Below, piece by piece: positions 1 through 8,067 of a stretch of DNA of 64,000 nt. The notes beneath the pieces are model-generated. The model was given only the letters and a program-made list of their open reading frames with translations, had not been told where the DNA came from and did not search any database. Origin of the DNA: Pseudomonadota bacterium (GTDB lineage Bacteria > Pseudomonadota > Alphaproteobacteria > Azospirillales > Azospirillaceae). A program made the position numbers and the translations under genes. The DNA is taken from positions 1 through 64,000 of the forward strand of contig JAFAFA010000010.1 in assembly GCA_023423695.1 (NCBI GenBank). Reading direction: 5' to 3'. Within the stretch, counting starts at the first letter, position 1, and each line of letters opens with the position of its first letter.

Positions 1-120
1 GCACAGACGATCCTCATTGTGCCGATCCCCTAAGAACCAGCACCCCAAGGCCGCAACGGCTACCAACTGCCGCCGCCTGCGCATCCCTTCTCACAACACG
101 GTATGAACTTGTCAAAGAAC
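1..120 (-). other. Probable 5' leader of an rRNA operon (boxA-like)
   Basis: The minus strand carries GTTCTTTGACAAGTTC at 105-120, which resembles the boxA antitermination element (E. coli TGCTCTTTAACA) found in rRNA leaders and spacers. The remaining bases up to the edge have no open frame of note and read like the processed leader ahead of 16S rRNA. No mature 16S sequence is visible, so the rRNA gene itself would lie to the left of the window. A 16S-23S spacer is the alternative, but a promoter only about 180 bases upstream favours the leader. Confidence 0.55.
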
Positions 121-301
121 CCGCAGCACTGAAACGTGCCGCACCGGCCGCTCTTCCGCCTCCCTTTCAGGGGATCGGACCAGAGTGGGCCGGAGGTATG
201 CCGGTCGAAGCCGGAAGATCGAACCGCTAAGCTGCTGTTCTTGCTTCCGTTTCTGCCGCCAGCGCCGCGCTTCGTTCAGCGCCCCGCCGTCGGTGGACCG
301 G

Positions 302-331
302 GTTATAGGCGCCCTCCCCCAAAACTGGCAA
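302..331 (-). promoter_or_regulatory. rRNA-operon type sigma70 promoter
   Basis: Read on the minus strand there is a -35 TTGCCA and a -10 TATAAC with an 18-base spacer, preceded by an A-rich stretch (GAAAAAACC) like an UP element. Downstream in the same direction lies a boxA-like antitermination sequence, which together suggests an rrn promoter firing out of the left edge of the window. Nothing in this interval looks like protein-coding sequence. Confidence 0.6.
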
Positions 332-388
332 GCGGTTTTTTCGCTGCCCATTGCACTTTTATGTTGGATGACCGGACGGATGGTTTCG

Positions 389-820
389 TCAGAGCAGGCC
401 GAGCGCCCGCAGTTCCGCCGCCATCTCGGCCGGCAGTTCATCCCCTGCCCCGCCTGCCGCGGACAGATCCTGGGGGGCGGCCTCCGGCGTCAGATAGCGC
501 CAGCCCTGGAACGGGCGGTGTGCGGTCGGAACCGTCGGGACACGGTCGGCGGCGAGATGCAGGGTGCAGTAGCTCTCCCCCTCCTCGTCCGTATCGGTGT
601 CGATGGCGAGGATCGGCTGGCGGGCCAGGACGCTGCCCTTGATCACCCAGTAGATCGAACCGCCGGCCAGCAACTCGTCGCCGCGCTTGGGCAGACGGCG
701 GGTGTAGACGGGGATGCGGGTCTCGCCGCCGTCGGTGAGGGTGGCGCGGCGGCCCTGAAGCTCCGCCAGATGGTCCAGATCGCGGACACCGACGGCGAGC
801 TTGATGAGGTGGAGAGGCAT
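389..820 (-). CDS. DUF1489 family protein
   Basis: This 143-residue protein begins MPLHLIKLAVGV and matches the DUF1489 family, small proteins of unknown function that are nearly confined to alphaproteobacteria. The length is typical. An upstream in-frame extension exists, but it would overlap the next gene and has no family character, so the ATG at 820 is preferred. It contains a central stretch on lesion-like basic and acidic residues (ending in an Ala/Leu-rich tail) but no catalytic motif that I can recognise. It lies 76 bases downstream of the potassium channel gene on the same strand and may be co-transcribed with it. Its role is unknown. Confidence 0.85.
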   Translation of the reverse strand: MPLHLIKLAVGVRDLDHLAELQGRRATLTDGGETRIPVYTRRLPKRGDELLAGGSIYWVIKGSVLARQPILAIDTDTDEEGESYCTLHLAADRVPTVPTAHRPFQGWRYLTPEAAPQDLSAAGGAGDELPAEMAAELRALGLL

Positions 821-896
821 GAAGGCTGTGACGTCTCTGACGTGAAGGACGGAAGAGCCCTTAACATAGCGCGCTATGCGCGAATGTCGCCCGCCT

Positions 897-1970
897 TCAG
901 AGAGGATCGTTGTGGTCCTGGCGTCCGACCGGCCGGGCATGGCCGATGATGGCGCTGAAGCCGAACAGAAGAAGCAGCACGCCCATGATGATCTCGACAC
1001 CGCAAACCAGCCGCACCGGCCCGGACACCGGATGGATGTCGCCATAGCCCACGGTTGCGAAGGTCACGATGGAGAAATAGATGCCCTCCGCGAAGGTGAT
1101 GTCGCGCCGGACGCCTTCGATGACGAAGTTCGGCTCCACCATGAAGCGGTCCATGATGGTGTAGATGGCGCCGAACAGGATGATGCAGAGCGAATAGAAG
1201 GTCAGAAAGGCGAAGGCCGGCAGGACAAGGCGGGCCGATTGCTGGAAGAAGCCTTCGAACAGCAGGCCGGCATCGAGAAGGAAGATCGCGATGTCCCGCG
1301 ACACCAGCGCCACGATGGCGGCGATGGCCGACATAGCCAGCAGGAAGACGGCGCCGACCGCCTGCGCGTCCATATCATGGGCCGGCACCAGGAAGGTCAA
1401 GGCGCCGATGCCCCAGACCGGCGCCATCCACAGGAAGATGCGGTCGAAGTGGCCGCCTTCCCGCAGACGACGCGACATCACGATCCGCCGGATATCCTCC
1501 GCCCGCCACCATGCGCCGCCCAGGAAGGCGATCAGCGGCAGCACGAAGGCGATGCCCTGGGCCAGCGGGTTGATGTTGTGGAAATTGCTTTCCAGGAAGA
1601 AGACGAAGATGCAGGCATAGATGCCGATGAAATTGGTCAGCGCCAGCGTGAAGAACTGGCTGCCGGGAAACAGGTAATGGAAGGCGCCGACCACCAGGCC
1701 GACCGACCCCAGCAGGACGAAGGTCAGGTTGCCCGAGACCGAGCGGATCGACATTGCGATCAGGCCCAGCAGCAATGCCGTCAGCAATGCTCCGCCCAGC
1801 CAGGATTTGGAGGCGCCCCGACCGCCATGAACACTGCCATGGGCCCCGCCATGCGAACCAGCGGGAGCCGCCGCGGGAGACGGGCTGGCCGTCCGGGGAC
1901 GGCGGTCGGGAACGATCTGGTCCATGGGGCGGCAAACCGGAACTGGAGCTGGCGCCGTCGCCGGCGCCAT
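897..1970 (-). CDS. Potassium ion channel family protein
   Basis: A 357-residue membrane protein with a low-complexity, Pro/Ala/Gly/His-rich N-terminal tail of about 55 residues followed by about six or more hydrophobic segments. The C-terminal part has a pore loop with the potassium selectivity filter TVGYGD (residues 306-311) flanked by two membrane helices, as in the two-TM ion channel family. The N-terminal half lacks an obvious S4 row of arginines, so voltage gating is not supported. No RCK/TrkA-N domain follows the pore. It should conduct K+ across the inner membrane. The ATG has a weak upstream AAGG; a second ATG 15 codons later is possible. Confidence 0.85.
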   Translation of the reverse strand: MAPATAPAPVPVCRPMDQIVPDRRPRTASPSPAAAPAGSHGGAHGSVHGGRGASKSWLGGALLTALLLGLIAMSIRSVSGNLTFVLLGSVGLVVGAFHYLFPGSQFFTLALTNFIGIYACIFVFFLESNFHNINPLAQGIAFVLPLIAFLGGAWWRAEDIRRIVMSRRLREGGHFDRIFLWMAPVWGIGALTFLVPAHDMDAQAVGAVFLLAMSAIAAIVALVSRDIAIFLLDAGLLFEGFFQQSARLVLPAFAFLTFYSLCIILFGAIYTIMDRFMVEPNFVIEGVRRDITFAEGIYFSIVTFATVGYGDIHPVSGPVRLVCGVEIIMGVLLLLFGFSAIIGHARPVGRQDHNDPL

Positions 1971-2062
1971 GACGAAAGCCTTACTCCACCGTTATAGCGG
2001 TTTGCCCGCCCCAACCGTCAGTGTTTTCCGCAGCTGCGACAAGGTGCAAAGCCTTGCCTGGG

Positions 2063-2677
2063 TCACCAGCCGCCGGTGGCGAGCCAGCGGTCGACCATGT
2101 CGAGCCGGTCCCAGCCCCAGAAGGGCTCGCCGTCGACGATGATGAAGGGGGAGCCGAAGACGCCGCGATCCACCGCATCGTCGGTTTCCGTGCGCAGCCG
2201 GTCCTTGACCGTCGGATCCTGCAACGCCGCCGTGACCGCCGCCCGGTCGATACCCAGGCTGCCCAGCGTCCGCCCGGCGATCTCCGCCACCGTTTCGGCC
2301 GGGCCGATGTCGCGCCCTTCGGCGAAATGCGCATGATAAAGCGCGCGGGCCAGAAGCTTCGCCTGCTCGGGATGCTCGTCGGTCAGCCAATAGAAGGCGC
2401 GCGAGGCGGCAACGCCGTTGACCGGGGCCGAGTCGGGGAAGGTGAAGGGCGCGCCGGTCAACCGGGCGATGCGGCCGACGTCGTGGGTCAGATACTCACC
2501 CCGCAGCGGCTGCTGCAGGTTCGGCTTCATGCCCGTCACCTTGAAGATGGCGCCGAGCAGGACCGGGCGCCAGGTGACGGCGCGGCCATGCTTCGCCGCC
2601 AGTTCATCGATGCGCAGGCTGGCGAAATAGCCGTAGGGCGACGCGAAGTCGAAATAGAAATCGATGGGATCCGGCAC
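2063..2677 (-). CDS. 2-hydroxychromene-2-carboxylate isomerase family (DsbA-like)
   Basis: A 204-residue thioredoxin-fold protein of the DsbA/GST-kappa type. The N-terminus reads FYFDFASPYGYFAS, the usual HCCA-isomerase start in which a serine replaces the DsbA cysteine, and the C-terminus has GVFGSPFIIVDGEPFWG, the cis-proline loop and substrate-side motif. The family catalyses the glutathione-dependent isomerisation of hydroxychromene carboxylate in naphthalene breakdown, but most members in such genomes have unknown substrates. The GTG at 2677 was chosen because GAGAGGA sits just ahead of it; the longer TTG-started version lacks a ribosome site. It is followed (on the same strand) by the channel gene. 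Confidence 0.85.
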   Translation of the reverse strand: MPDPIDFYFDFASPYGYFASLRIDELAAKHGRAVTWRPVLLGAIFKVTGMKPNLQQPLRGEYLTHDVGRIARLTGAPFTFPDSAPVNGVAASRAFYWLTDEHPEQAKLLARALYHAHFAEGRDIGPAETVAEIAGRTLGSLGIDRAAVTAALQDPTVKDRLRTETDDAVDRGVFGSPFIIVDGEPFWGWDRLDMVDRWLATGGW

Positions 2678-2774
2678 GCGCGTTTCCTCTCCGCTGAGCG
2701 TTTTGGAAAGGCTAACGCCGACGCGCAACAGCGTCCAGGGGGGCTTCCGGAGAAGGCGCGCCCCACAGGTGCCG

Positions 2775-3488
2775 TCAGACCGTGCGCACCTTGGCGTCGA
2801 AGACGTAGCCGGCGCCGCGTTCGGTCTTGATGATGCGGGGTTCCTTCGGGTTCGCCTCGATCTTGCGGCGCAGGCGCAGGATCAGCACGTCGATGGAGCG
2901 GTCGAACACCTCCGCCCCGTCGACGCGGGTGAGGTCGAGCAGCTGGTCGCGGGTCAGCACCCGTTGCGGCCGCTTCACGAAGGCGGCGAGCAGGCCGAAC
3001 TCCGCCTTGGTCAGCTCCACCTCGCGCCCCTCCTGCCCGCGCAGACGCTGGGCGGTGAGGTCGAGTTCCCAATTGGCGAACTGCACGACGGCGCGCAGTT
3101 CATCCGGGTTGCGCGGCGGGCGGGCATCGTTGGAGACGCGGCGCAGCACCGCCTTGATGCGGGCCAGCAGCTCGCGCGGGTTGAACGGCTTGGTCAGGTA
3201 ATCGTCGGCGCCCAGCTCCAGCCCGACGATGCGGTCGACGTCCTGGTCCTTGGACGACAGGATGATGACGGGGATCTGCGATTCGGTGCGGATCTGGCGG
3301 ACGAGCCCCAATCCGTCGCCATCGGGCAGGCGCAGGTCGCAGACCACGAGGTCGACAGGATCGCCGTCCAGGGCCTGCTTGGCCGACGCGGTGTCGTGCG
3401 CCGTGGTGACCCGGTAGCCTTCCCCCGCCAGATATGAGGCCAAAAGCTCCCGAATCGGCTCATCGTCGTCGACCGCGAGAATGTGCAT
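2775..3488 (-). CDS. OmpR/PhoB-family response regulator
   Basis: A 237-residue two-domain regulator. The receiver domain (about residues 1-120) has the acidic pocket DDD near residue 8, the phosphoacceptor in VVCDLRLPDG and the lysine in LTKPFNP. The C-terminal winged helix (about 135-235) has the RVLTRDQLLD and KTERGAGYVF segments of the OmpR class. The ATG is preceded by GGGAGGT at good distance, which settles the start against a longer frame. No histidine kinase gene is next to it in this window. The sequence suggests a TorR-like regulator, but the signal and targets are unknown. Confidence 0.9.
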   Translation of the reverse strand: MHILAVDDDEPIRELLASYLAGEGYRVTTAHDTASAKQALDGDPVDLVVCDLRLPDGDGLGLVRQIRTESQIPVIILSSKDQDVDRIVGLELGADDYLTKPFNPRELLARIKAVLRRVSNDARPPRNPDELRAVVQFANWELDLTAQRLRGQEGREVELTKAEFGLLAAFVKRPQRVLTRDQLLDLTRVDGAEVFDRSIDVLILRLRRKIEANPKEPRIIKTERGAGYVFDAKVRTV

Positions 3489-3541
3489 GCCTGTTACCTC
3501 CCCAAACCTTCTTATCTCACGCGCGAGCGCCACGCAATGCG

Positions 3542-3555
3542 TTACAACCCCGTAA
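3542..3555. promoter_or_regulatory. Possible operator upstream of the response regulator
   Basis: A perfect short inverted repeat TTAC-aacccc-GTAA lies 53 bases upstream of the regulator start. Its position suits autoregulation, but the match to any known site is not established. Confidence 0.25.
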
Positions 3556-3739
3556 TGGCTGCGCCCGCCTTGCCTTCCGCGTGAGTTGGTTGAAATCGCA
3601 TTCTGCACCGGCGACACAAAACAACCCTTTCACGGACATTAACCAGAAACAAGCTGCGGTTTAAATGCCGACCATCGAACAGGGGACGGCCGCCCGCCGG
3701 AGGGCGCCGGACCGATACCGTGATGGGGGAAGCACAGTC

Positions 3740-3925
3740 ATGTCGAACATCGATCATTGCCTGGAGCGTCTGGCCCTGCTCGACCGCGCCGATCGCCTGC
3801 TGAGCGAGGTGCGGGTCTATGGTCAGCACGGGTCGATCCGCGAAACGCTGGCCCAGCACCGGCTGCTGCTGGGCGAGGCGAGGCGCCACCTCGACTCGGC
3901 ACGTTCGGTCGGCCGGTTCGGCTGA
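3740..3925 (+). CDS. Small hypothetical protein (61 aa)
   Basis: A short frame starting MSNIDHCLERLALLDRADRL, with GGGGGAAG placed ahead of the ATG. The composition is that of a soluble, helical, Arg/Leu-rich protein, and the codon bias fits the neighbouring genes. I recognise no family. It stands alone between the divergent response regulator and the DUF4139 gene. It may be a real small protein, but the support is only the ribosome site and codon use. Confidence 0.45.
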   Translation: MSNIDHCLERLALLDRADRLLSEVRVYGQHGSIRETLAQHRLLLGEARRHLDSARSVGRFG

Positions 3926-3947
3926 CGGGCGGCGAGAGACCGTGACC

Positions 3948-4178
3948 ATGCCCGGCTGCAATGCCCCGGCGCCGCCCCACCGCACCTCGTCCCCAACCGC
4001 GAGGACGGCACGGCGCCTGCCCGCCGACGGCAACCGCCGTCCGGCGCAGGAGCGTTGCGCCCACCATTCCCCCCACCATCCGCCCTGCGGACCGGCCGCC
4101 CCGCCCCGCCCGGTCGCGGCGGCTCCCGCACCGCTGTGGCATATGATGATGGAGCGCTGGCTGGCGGCCACGCCCTGA
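3948..4178 (+). CDS. Doubtful small ORF (76 aa)
   Basis: The 363 bases between the previous small gene and the DUF4139 gene hold this one frame, beginning MPGCNAPAPPHRTS. It is dominated by Pro, Arg, Ala and His and ends in LWHMMMERWLAATP. The ribosome site (GGCGAGAGA) is poor. The composition may merely reflect high-GC non-coding DNA, so it is recorded as unproven. Nothing else is visible in this gap apart from the presumed promoter of the DUF4139 gene. Confidence 0.2.
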   Translation: MPGCNAPAPPHRTSSPTARTARRLPADGNRRPAQERCAHHSPHHPPCGPAAPPRPVAAAPAPLWHMMMERWLAATP

Positions 4179-4288
4179 CGAATTCCAGCGCGCCCCACCC
4201 GCTCGCCGGATTGCGACGCTCTCCCTATTCCCGCCCGATTTCGCGCCTATGCCGGTGATCGGTAGTCACAGAAACGGAGAGATCCATC

Positions 4289-6475
4289 ATGAACCGCGCC
4301 ATCCTTCTCGCCTCCACCGCCCTGCTGATGGCGGCACCGGGCGCCCTGGCGGCGACCGGAACGGCCGATGGACCGGGCGGCAATGGACCGGGGGGCGGGC
4401 AGCTGGCGCTGACGCGGGTCCTGCTGTCCACCGGCGGCGTCGGCTATTTCGAATATGAGGCGACGGTGACCGGCGACGCCAACCTGTCGCTGGAGGTGCG
4501 GCGCGATCAGGTCGACGACGTGCTGAAGAGCATCGTGGTCTATGACGACAAGGGCGGCGTCGGCACCATCGGCCTGCCCGGGGCGGAGCCGCTGGACACC
4601 GCCTTCCGCGAGTTGCCCTTCTCGCCCGGCGACCTGACCTCCCCCGCCGCGCTGCTGAGCGCCATGCAGGGAGCGGAGGTCACCGCCGGCGGGTCCCGCC
4701 AGTTGACCGGCCGGCTGATGTCGGTGACCGAGGAGACGGTGCGGCTGCCCGGCAATGACGGTGCCACCGCCACGCGGCACCGGGTGACGCTGATGACCGC
4801 CGACGGCCTGCGCCAGCTGGTGCTGGAGGAGGCCGACACGCTGCGCTTCACCGATCCGGCGGTGCAGGCCCAGATCGACAAGGCGCTGGCGGCGGTGGCG
4901 GAGAATGCCCGGCGCGAACGGCGGCGGCTGACCGTGCACAGCAACGCGCCCCGCGATCCCCAGGGGGCCGGCGAGCGCCGGGTCCGCGTCGGCTATGTCG
5001 CGGCGATGCCGCTGTGGAAGGCGACCTACCGGCTCAGCCTGGGCACGGACGGCGGCGCCACGCAGAATGGACAGGCGCAGGAAGGATCGACGCAGGATGG
5101 AAAGGGCGCGCTGCAGGGCTGGGCGGTGCTGGAGAATCTCAGCGGCGAGGACTGGCGCGGCGTCGATCTGACGGTGGTGTCGGGCAACCCGGTCACCCTG
5201 CGCCAGGCGCTCTACACGCCTTATTTCGTCGAGCGGCCGGAGGTGCCGGTGGAGGTTCTCGGCCGGGTGCTGCCCAGCGCCGACGAGGGCACGGTGACTC
5301 TGGACGATACGCGCGCGGCGATGCGTCCGCAGGCGGAGTCTTCGCGCGCCGCCCCGCCGCCGGCCGCCGCCATGGCCGCTCCCGCCCCGGCTCCGATGGC
5401 CGAGCCGCTGGCGAAGACCGCGCCCTACGGTTCCGCTGCCGGGACGCCGGCCGTCGCCGCCATCCGCAGTGCCGAGACCGGTGCCGCCGAGGGCGCCCAG
5501 GTGCTGTTCCGTTACCCGCAGCCGGTCAGCGTGCCGAACGGCGGGACCCTGATGATGCCGATCGCCGCGCGCGCCCTGCCGGTGGAGCGGGTGGCGCTCT
5601 ACCAGCCCGCCAGCGATGCCCGCCACCCGCTGGCCTCGCTGCGGCTGCGCAACGACGGCGACACCGCCTTGCCGCCGGGGCTGCTGACCTTCTACGACCG
5701 CACGTCGAAGAGCGACGGCGCCGCCACCGCAACCAGCGCTTATATCGGCGACGCCCGCATGGCGACGCTGCCGGCGGGCGACAGCCGGCTGCTGTCCTTC
5801 GCCCTCGATCAGGCGGTGACCATCGACCGTGAGGAGAAGCCCAGCCGCCGGCTGTCCCGCGCCAGCATCGCCGACGGCGTGCTGACCCTGTCGGTGACCG
5901 ACCGGCAGAGCACGACCTACACCGTCGCCGGCGCGCCCGACGCCGACCGCAGCCTGATCATCGAACATCCGCGCCGCGCCGGCTGGGAGCTTGCAGAACC
6001 GGCGGGCAACAAGCCCGACGCGACGGCCGCCGCCTACCGCCTGCCGCTGGCGGTGCCGGCCGGCAAGACGGTGACGCTGACCGCCACGCTGGAACGGCCG
6101 CGGCAGGAGCGGATCGTGCTGACCGACCTGACGGCCGACCAGATCGCCGCGCGCGCCGACGCGGCCGAACTGCCGCCGGAGGTGCGTCAGGCGCTGACCA
6201 CGCTGGCCGGCCTGCGCGCCGCCGTCGCCGAGAAGGAACGCCGCATCGCCGAGCTGGAGCGCGACCGGACGGAGCGCATCGCCGACCAGGACCGTCTGCG
6301 CGAGAACCTGAAGGCCCTGCCGGCCGGCAGCGACCTGCACAAGCGCACGCTGGCGAAGATGGCGGAGGCCGAGAACCGCCTCGACGCGCTGGCGCGCGAC
6401 CTCACCGCCGCCCGCGGCGAAGCGGAGGCAGCCCGCCAGACCCTGCGCGAACGGGTGAAGTCTCTGGCGCTCTGA
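4289..6475 (+). CDS. DUF4139 domain-containing exported protein
   Basis: A 728-residue protein with a clear Sec signal peptide (LLASTALLMAAPGALAA) and so an envelope location. The middle contains the DUF4139 region with its characteristic RVRVGYVAAMPLWKATYRL and GWAVLENLSGEDWRGVDLT segments (about residues 230-300). An Ala/Pro-rich linker (about 345-385) separates it from a second beta-rich region. The last 120 residues (about 610-728) are charged and heptad-like, predicted to be coiled coil. The biochemical function of the family is unknown. GGAGA precedes the ATG. A strong hairpin directly follows the stop, so this is a single-gene unit. Confidence 0.85.
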   Translation: MNRAILLASTALLMAAPGALAATGTADGPGGNGPGGGQLALTRVLLSTGGVGYFEYEATVTGDANLSLEVRRDQVDDVLKSIVVYDDKGGVGTIGLPGAEPLDTAFRELPFSPGDLTSPAALLSAMQGAEVTAGGSRQLTGRLMSVTEETVRLPGNDGATATRHRVTLMTADGLRQLVLEEADTLRFTDPAVQAQIDKALAAVAENARRERRRLTVHSNAPRDPQGAGERRVRVGYVAAMPLWKATYRLSLGTDGGATQNGQAQEGSTQDGKGALQGWAVLENLSGEDWRGVDLTVVSGNPVTLRQALYTPYFVERPEVPVEVLGRVLPSADEGTVTLDDTRAAMRPQAESSRAAPPPAAAMAAPAPAPMAEPLAKTAPYGSAAGTPAVAAIRSAETGAAEGAQVLFRYPQPVSVPNGGTLMMPIAARALPVERVALYQPASDARHPLASLRLRNDGDTALPPGLLTFYDRTSKSDGAATATSAYIGDARMATLPAGDSRLLSFALDQAVTIDREEKPSRRLSRASIADGVLTLSVTDRQSTTYTVAGAPDADRSLIIEHPRRAGWELAEPAGNKPDATAAAYRLPLAVPAGKTVTLTATLERPRQERIVLTDLTADQIAARADAAELPPEVRQALTTLAGLRAAVAEKERRIAELERDRTERIADQDRLRENLKALPAGSDLHKRTLAKMAEAENRLDALARDLTAARGEAEAARQTLRERVKSLAL

Positions 6476-6482
6476 TATCATC

Positions 6483-6516
6483 GAGCATAAAGCCTGACAC
6501 ATCAGGCTTTATGCTC
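6483..6516 (+). terminator. Strong hairpin terminator after the DUF4139 gene
   Basis: A perfect 15-bp stem, GAGCATAAAGCCTGA and its complement, with a CACA loop begins seven bases after the stop codon. It is followed by only three T residues, so it is a strong hairpin with a weak T tract. It is the first of five successive tetraloop hairpins. Confidence 0.7.
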
Positions 6517-6537
6517 TTTGCCCTCAATCGGCGGACG

Positions 6538-6634
6538 CGGCCGTCCGGCCGCTTGCCTACGCAGGCATGGGCCTGCGGGGCCGCAGTCGCGGCCCTTACC
6601 GCCCAGCGTAAGTCAGAACTTACGCTCGGCGGTA
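6538..6634. repeat. Array of four further tetraloop hairpins
   Basis: Four inverted repeats follow one another, each with a four-base loop: CGGCC-gtcc-GGCCG (6538-6551), GCAGGC-atgg-GCCTGC (6561-6576), GGGCCGC-agtc-GCGGCCC (6578-6595) and a long one (6597-6634) with a 9-bp inner stem AGCGTAAGT, a C/C mismatch and a 7-bp outer stem around CAGA. Together with the terminator hairpin just before, this makes five. It resembles a palindromic intergenic element (BIME-like) rather than coding DNA. Confidence 0.6.
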
Positions 6635-6800
6635 CGAGACGGCGATCGGCGCCTGCGATTCGGGGCCAGGGAGCTTTCAAAGCCATGCTCCGCTTCGCCG
6701 GTCCTTATCGAGGGCCGTGGCATGCGGTCGTCCGACCCGATGGGCCGGGCGCCGATTCCGCTTGTGGGACCAGCAAAACATTGGCATAAGGCATGGCATA

Positions 6801-6880
6801 GGCCTGGGGTGCCGTGCGGTGGTCGCGCGGCTGAGAATACACCCATCGAACCTGTCTGGGTAATTCCAGCGAAGGGAGCC
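6801..6880 (+). ncRNA. TPP riboswitch (THI element)
   Basis: The conserved TPP aptamer cores appear in order: GGGGTGC (6806-6812), GGCTGAGA (6829-6836), ACCC (6841-6844), GAACCTG (6848-6854), and CTGGGTAATTCCAGC leading to GAAGGGA (6871-6877). The closing GGC/GCC pairing brackets 6801 and 6880. The final GGGAG is also the ribosome site of thiO, five to eight bases before its ATG, so ligand binding should hide the ribosome site and shut off translation. It fits the thiazole-synthesis genes behind it. Confidence 0.93.
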
Positions 6881-6885
6881 GCCGC

Positions 6886-8067
6886 ATGATCCATGCGCCA
6901 GATCCGTATCCGTTATCCGTTTCCGAAACCGGAAGCCGTCCCTCCGTCGCCGTGATCGGCGCCGGCTGCATCGGCCTTGCCATCGCCTGGAGGCTGGCGT
7001 CGGCAGGCTGCCGCGTCGATCTGTTCGAGCGGGGGCAGGCGGGCCGCGGCGCCACCCATGCCGCCGGCGGCATGCTGGCCGCCTGCGTCGAAACCGAACC
7101 GGGCGAGGACGGGCTGCTGCCGCTGACCCGCGCCTCCCAGGCGCTGTGGCCGCACTTCGCCCGTGAGCTGGAGACGGCGAGCGGCATGGCGGTGGACCTG
7201 CGCACCGAAGGCACCATGGTCATCGCGCTCAATGCCGACGATGCCGCCAAAATCCGCTTCCTGCATGGTTTCCAGCGCGACCTCGGCCTACCGGTGGAGT
7301 GGCTGGGCGGGGCCGAGGTGCGCCGGCGCGAGCCCTTCCTGCAGCCCGGCGTCGCCGGCGCCCTGTTCTGCGCCGGCGACCATCAGGTCGACAACCGCAA
7401 GGTCGCAGCCGCCCTGCAGCGTGCGGCCCTGGCCGCCGGAGCCCGCCTGCATGAGCAGTGCGGCGAGGTGGCGCTGGCGGTGGAGGGTGGACGCGCGGTT
7501 GGTGTGCGTGTTGCTGCAACTCTGCACCGGGCCGACCGGGTGGTTCTGGCCGCCGGAGCCTGGTCGGCCGGGGTGCCGGGTCTGCCGCCCGCGGCGAAGC
7601 CGCCGGTGCGGCCGGTGAAGGGGCAGATGGTCTGCCTGCGCATGGACCCGCGCCTGCCGCTGCTGCGCCATGTGGTGTGGACGCCGGGCACCTACCTGAT
7701 CCCGCGGCTGGATGGCCGGCTGCTGATCGGCGCAACGACGGAGGAGCGCGGCTTCGACGACCGGCTGACCGCCGGCGGCCAATTCGCTCTGTTGGAAGGG
7801 GCGTGGCGCGCCCTGCCCGGCATCGCCGAACTGCCGATCGAAGAGGCCTGGGCCGGTTTCCGCCCCGGCAGCCGCGACGACGCGCCGATCCTGGGCGAGA
7901 GCGGCATCCCCGGCCTGATCCACGCCACCGGCCACCACCGCAACGGCATCCTGCTGACCCCGGTCACCGCCGACGGCATCGCCCGGCTGGTCCTGACCGG
8001 CGAGACCGACCCGCTGCTACGCCCCTTCGCTGCCGACCGCTTCGTTGCGGCGGGAGCCGCCGCATGA
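6886..8067 (+). CDS. thiO: Glycine oxidase ThiO (thiamine biosynthesis)
   Basis: A 393-residue FAD-dependent amine oxidase of the DAO family. The dinucleotide-binding motif VIGAGCIG lies near residue 25, and the C-terminal GFRPGSRDDAPILG and ATGHHRNGILL segments are those of glycine/D-amino-acid oxidases. In thiazole synthesis it oxidises glycine to the imine that ThiG uses (the aerobic alternative to ThiH). The riboswitch immediately upstream and thiS overlapping its stop codon (ATGA) make the assignment firm. The chosen ATG is the one whose ribosome site is built into the riboswitch. Confidence 0.93.
   Translation: MIHAPDPYPLSVSETGSRPSVAVIGAGCIGLAIAWRLASAGCRVDLFERGQAGRGATHAAGGMLAACVETEPGEDGLLPLTRASQALWPHFARELETASGMAVDLRTEGTMVIALNADDAAKIRFLHGFQRDLGLPVEWLGGAEVRRREPFLQPGVAGALFCAGDHQVDNRKVAAALQRAALAAGARLHEQCGEVALAVEGGRAVGVRVAATLHRADRVVLAAGAWSAGVPGLPPAAKPPVRPVKGQMVCLRMDPRLPLLRHVVWTPGTYLIPRLDGRLLIGATTEERGFDDRLTAGGQFALLEGAWRALPGIAELPIEEAWAGFRPGSRDDAPILGESGIPGLIHATGHHRNGILLTPVTADGIARLVLTGETDPLLRPFAADRFVAAGAAA

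Noticed and set aside
2063..2728. Longer version of the DsbA-like isomerase starting at TTG
   Set aside because: No ribosome site precedes the TTG, whereas a GTG 17 codons later is preceded by GAGAGGA and gives the family's usual N-terminus.
4247..6502. A 751-codon open frame on the minus strand
   Set aside because: It is the antisense shadow of the DUF4139 gene and has no family features or ribosome site.
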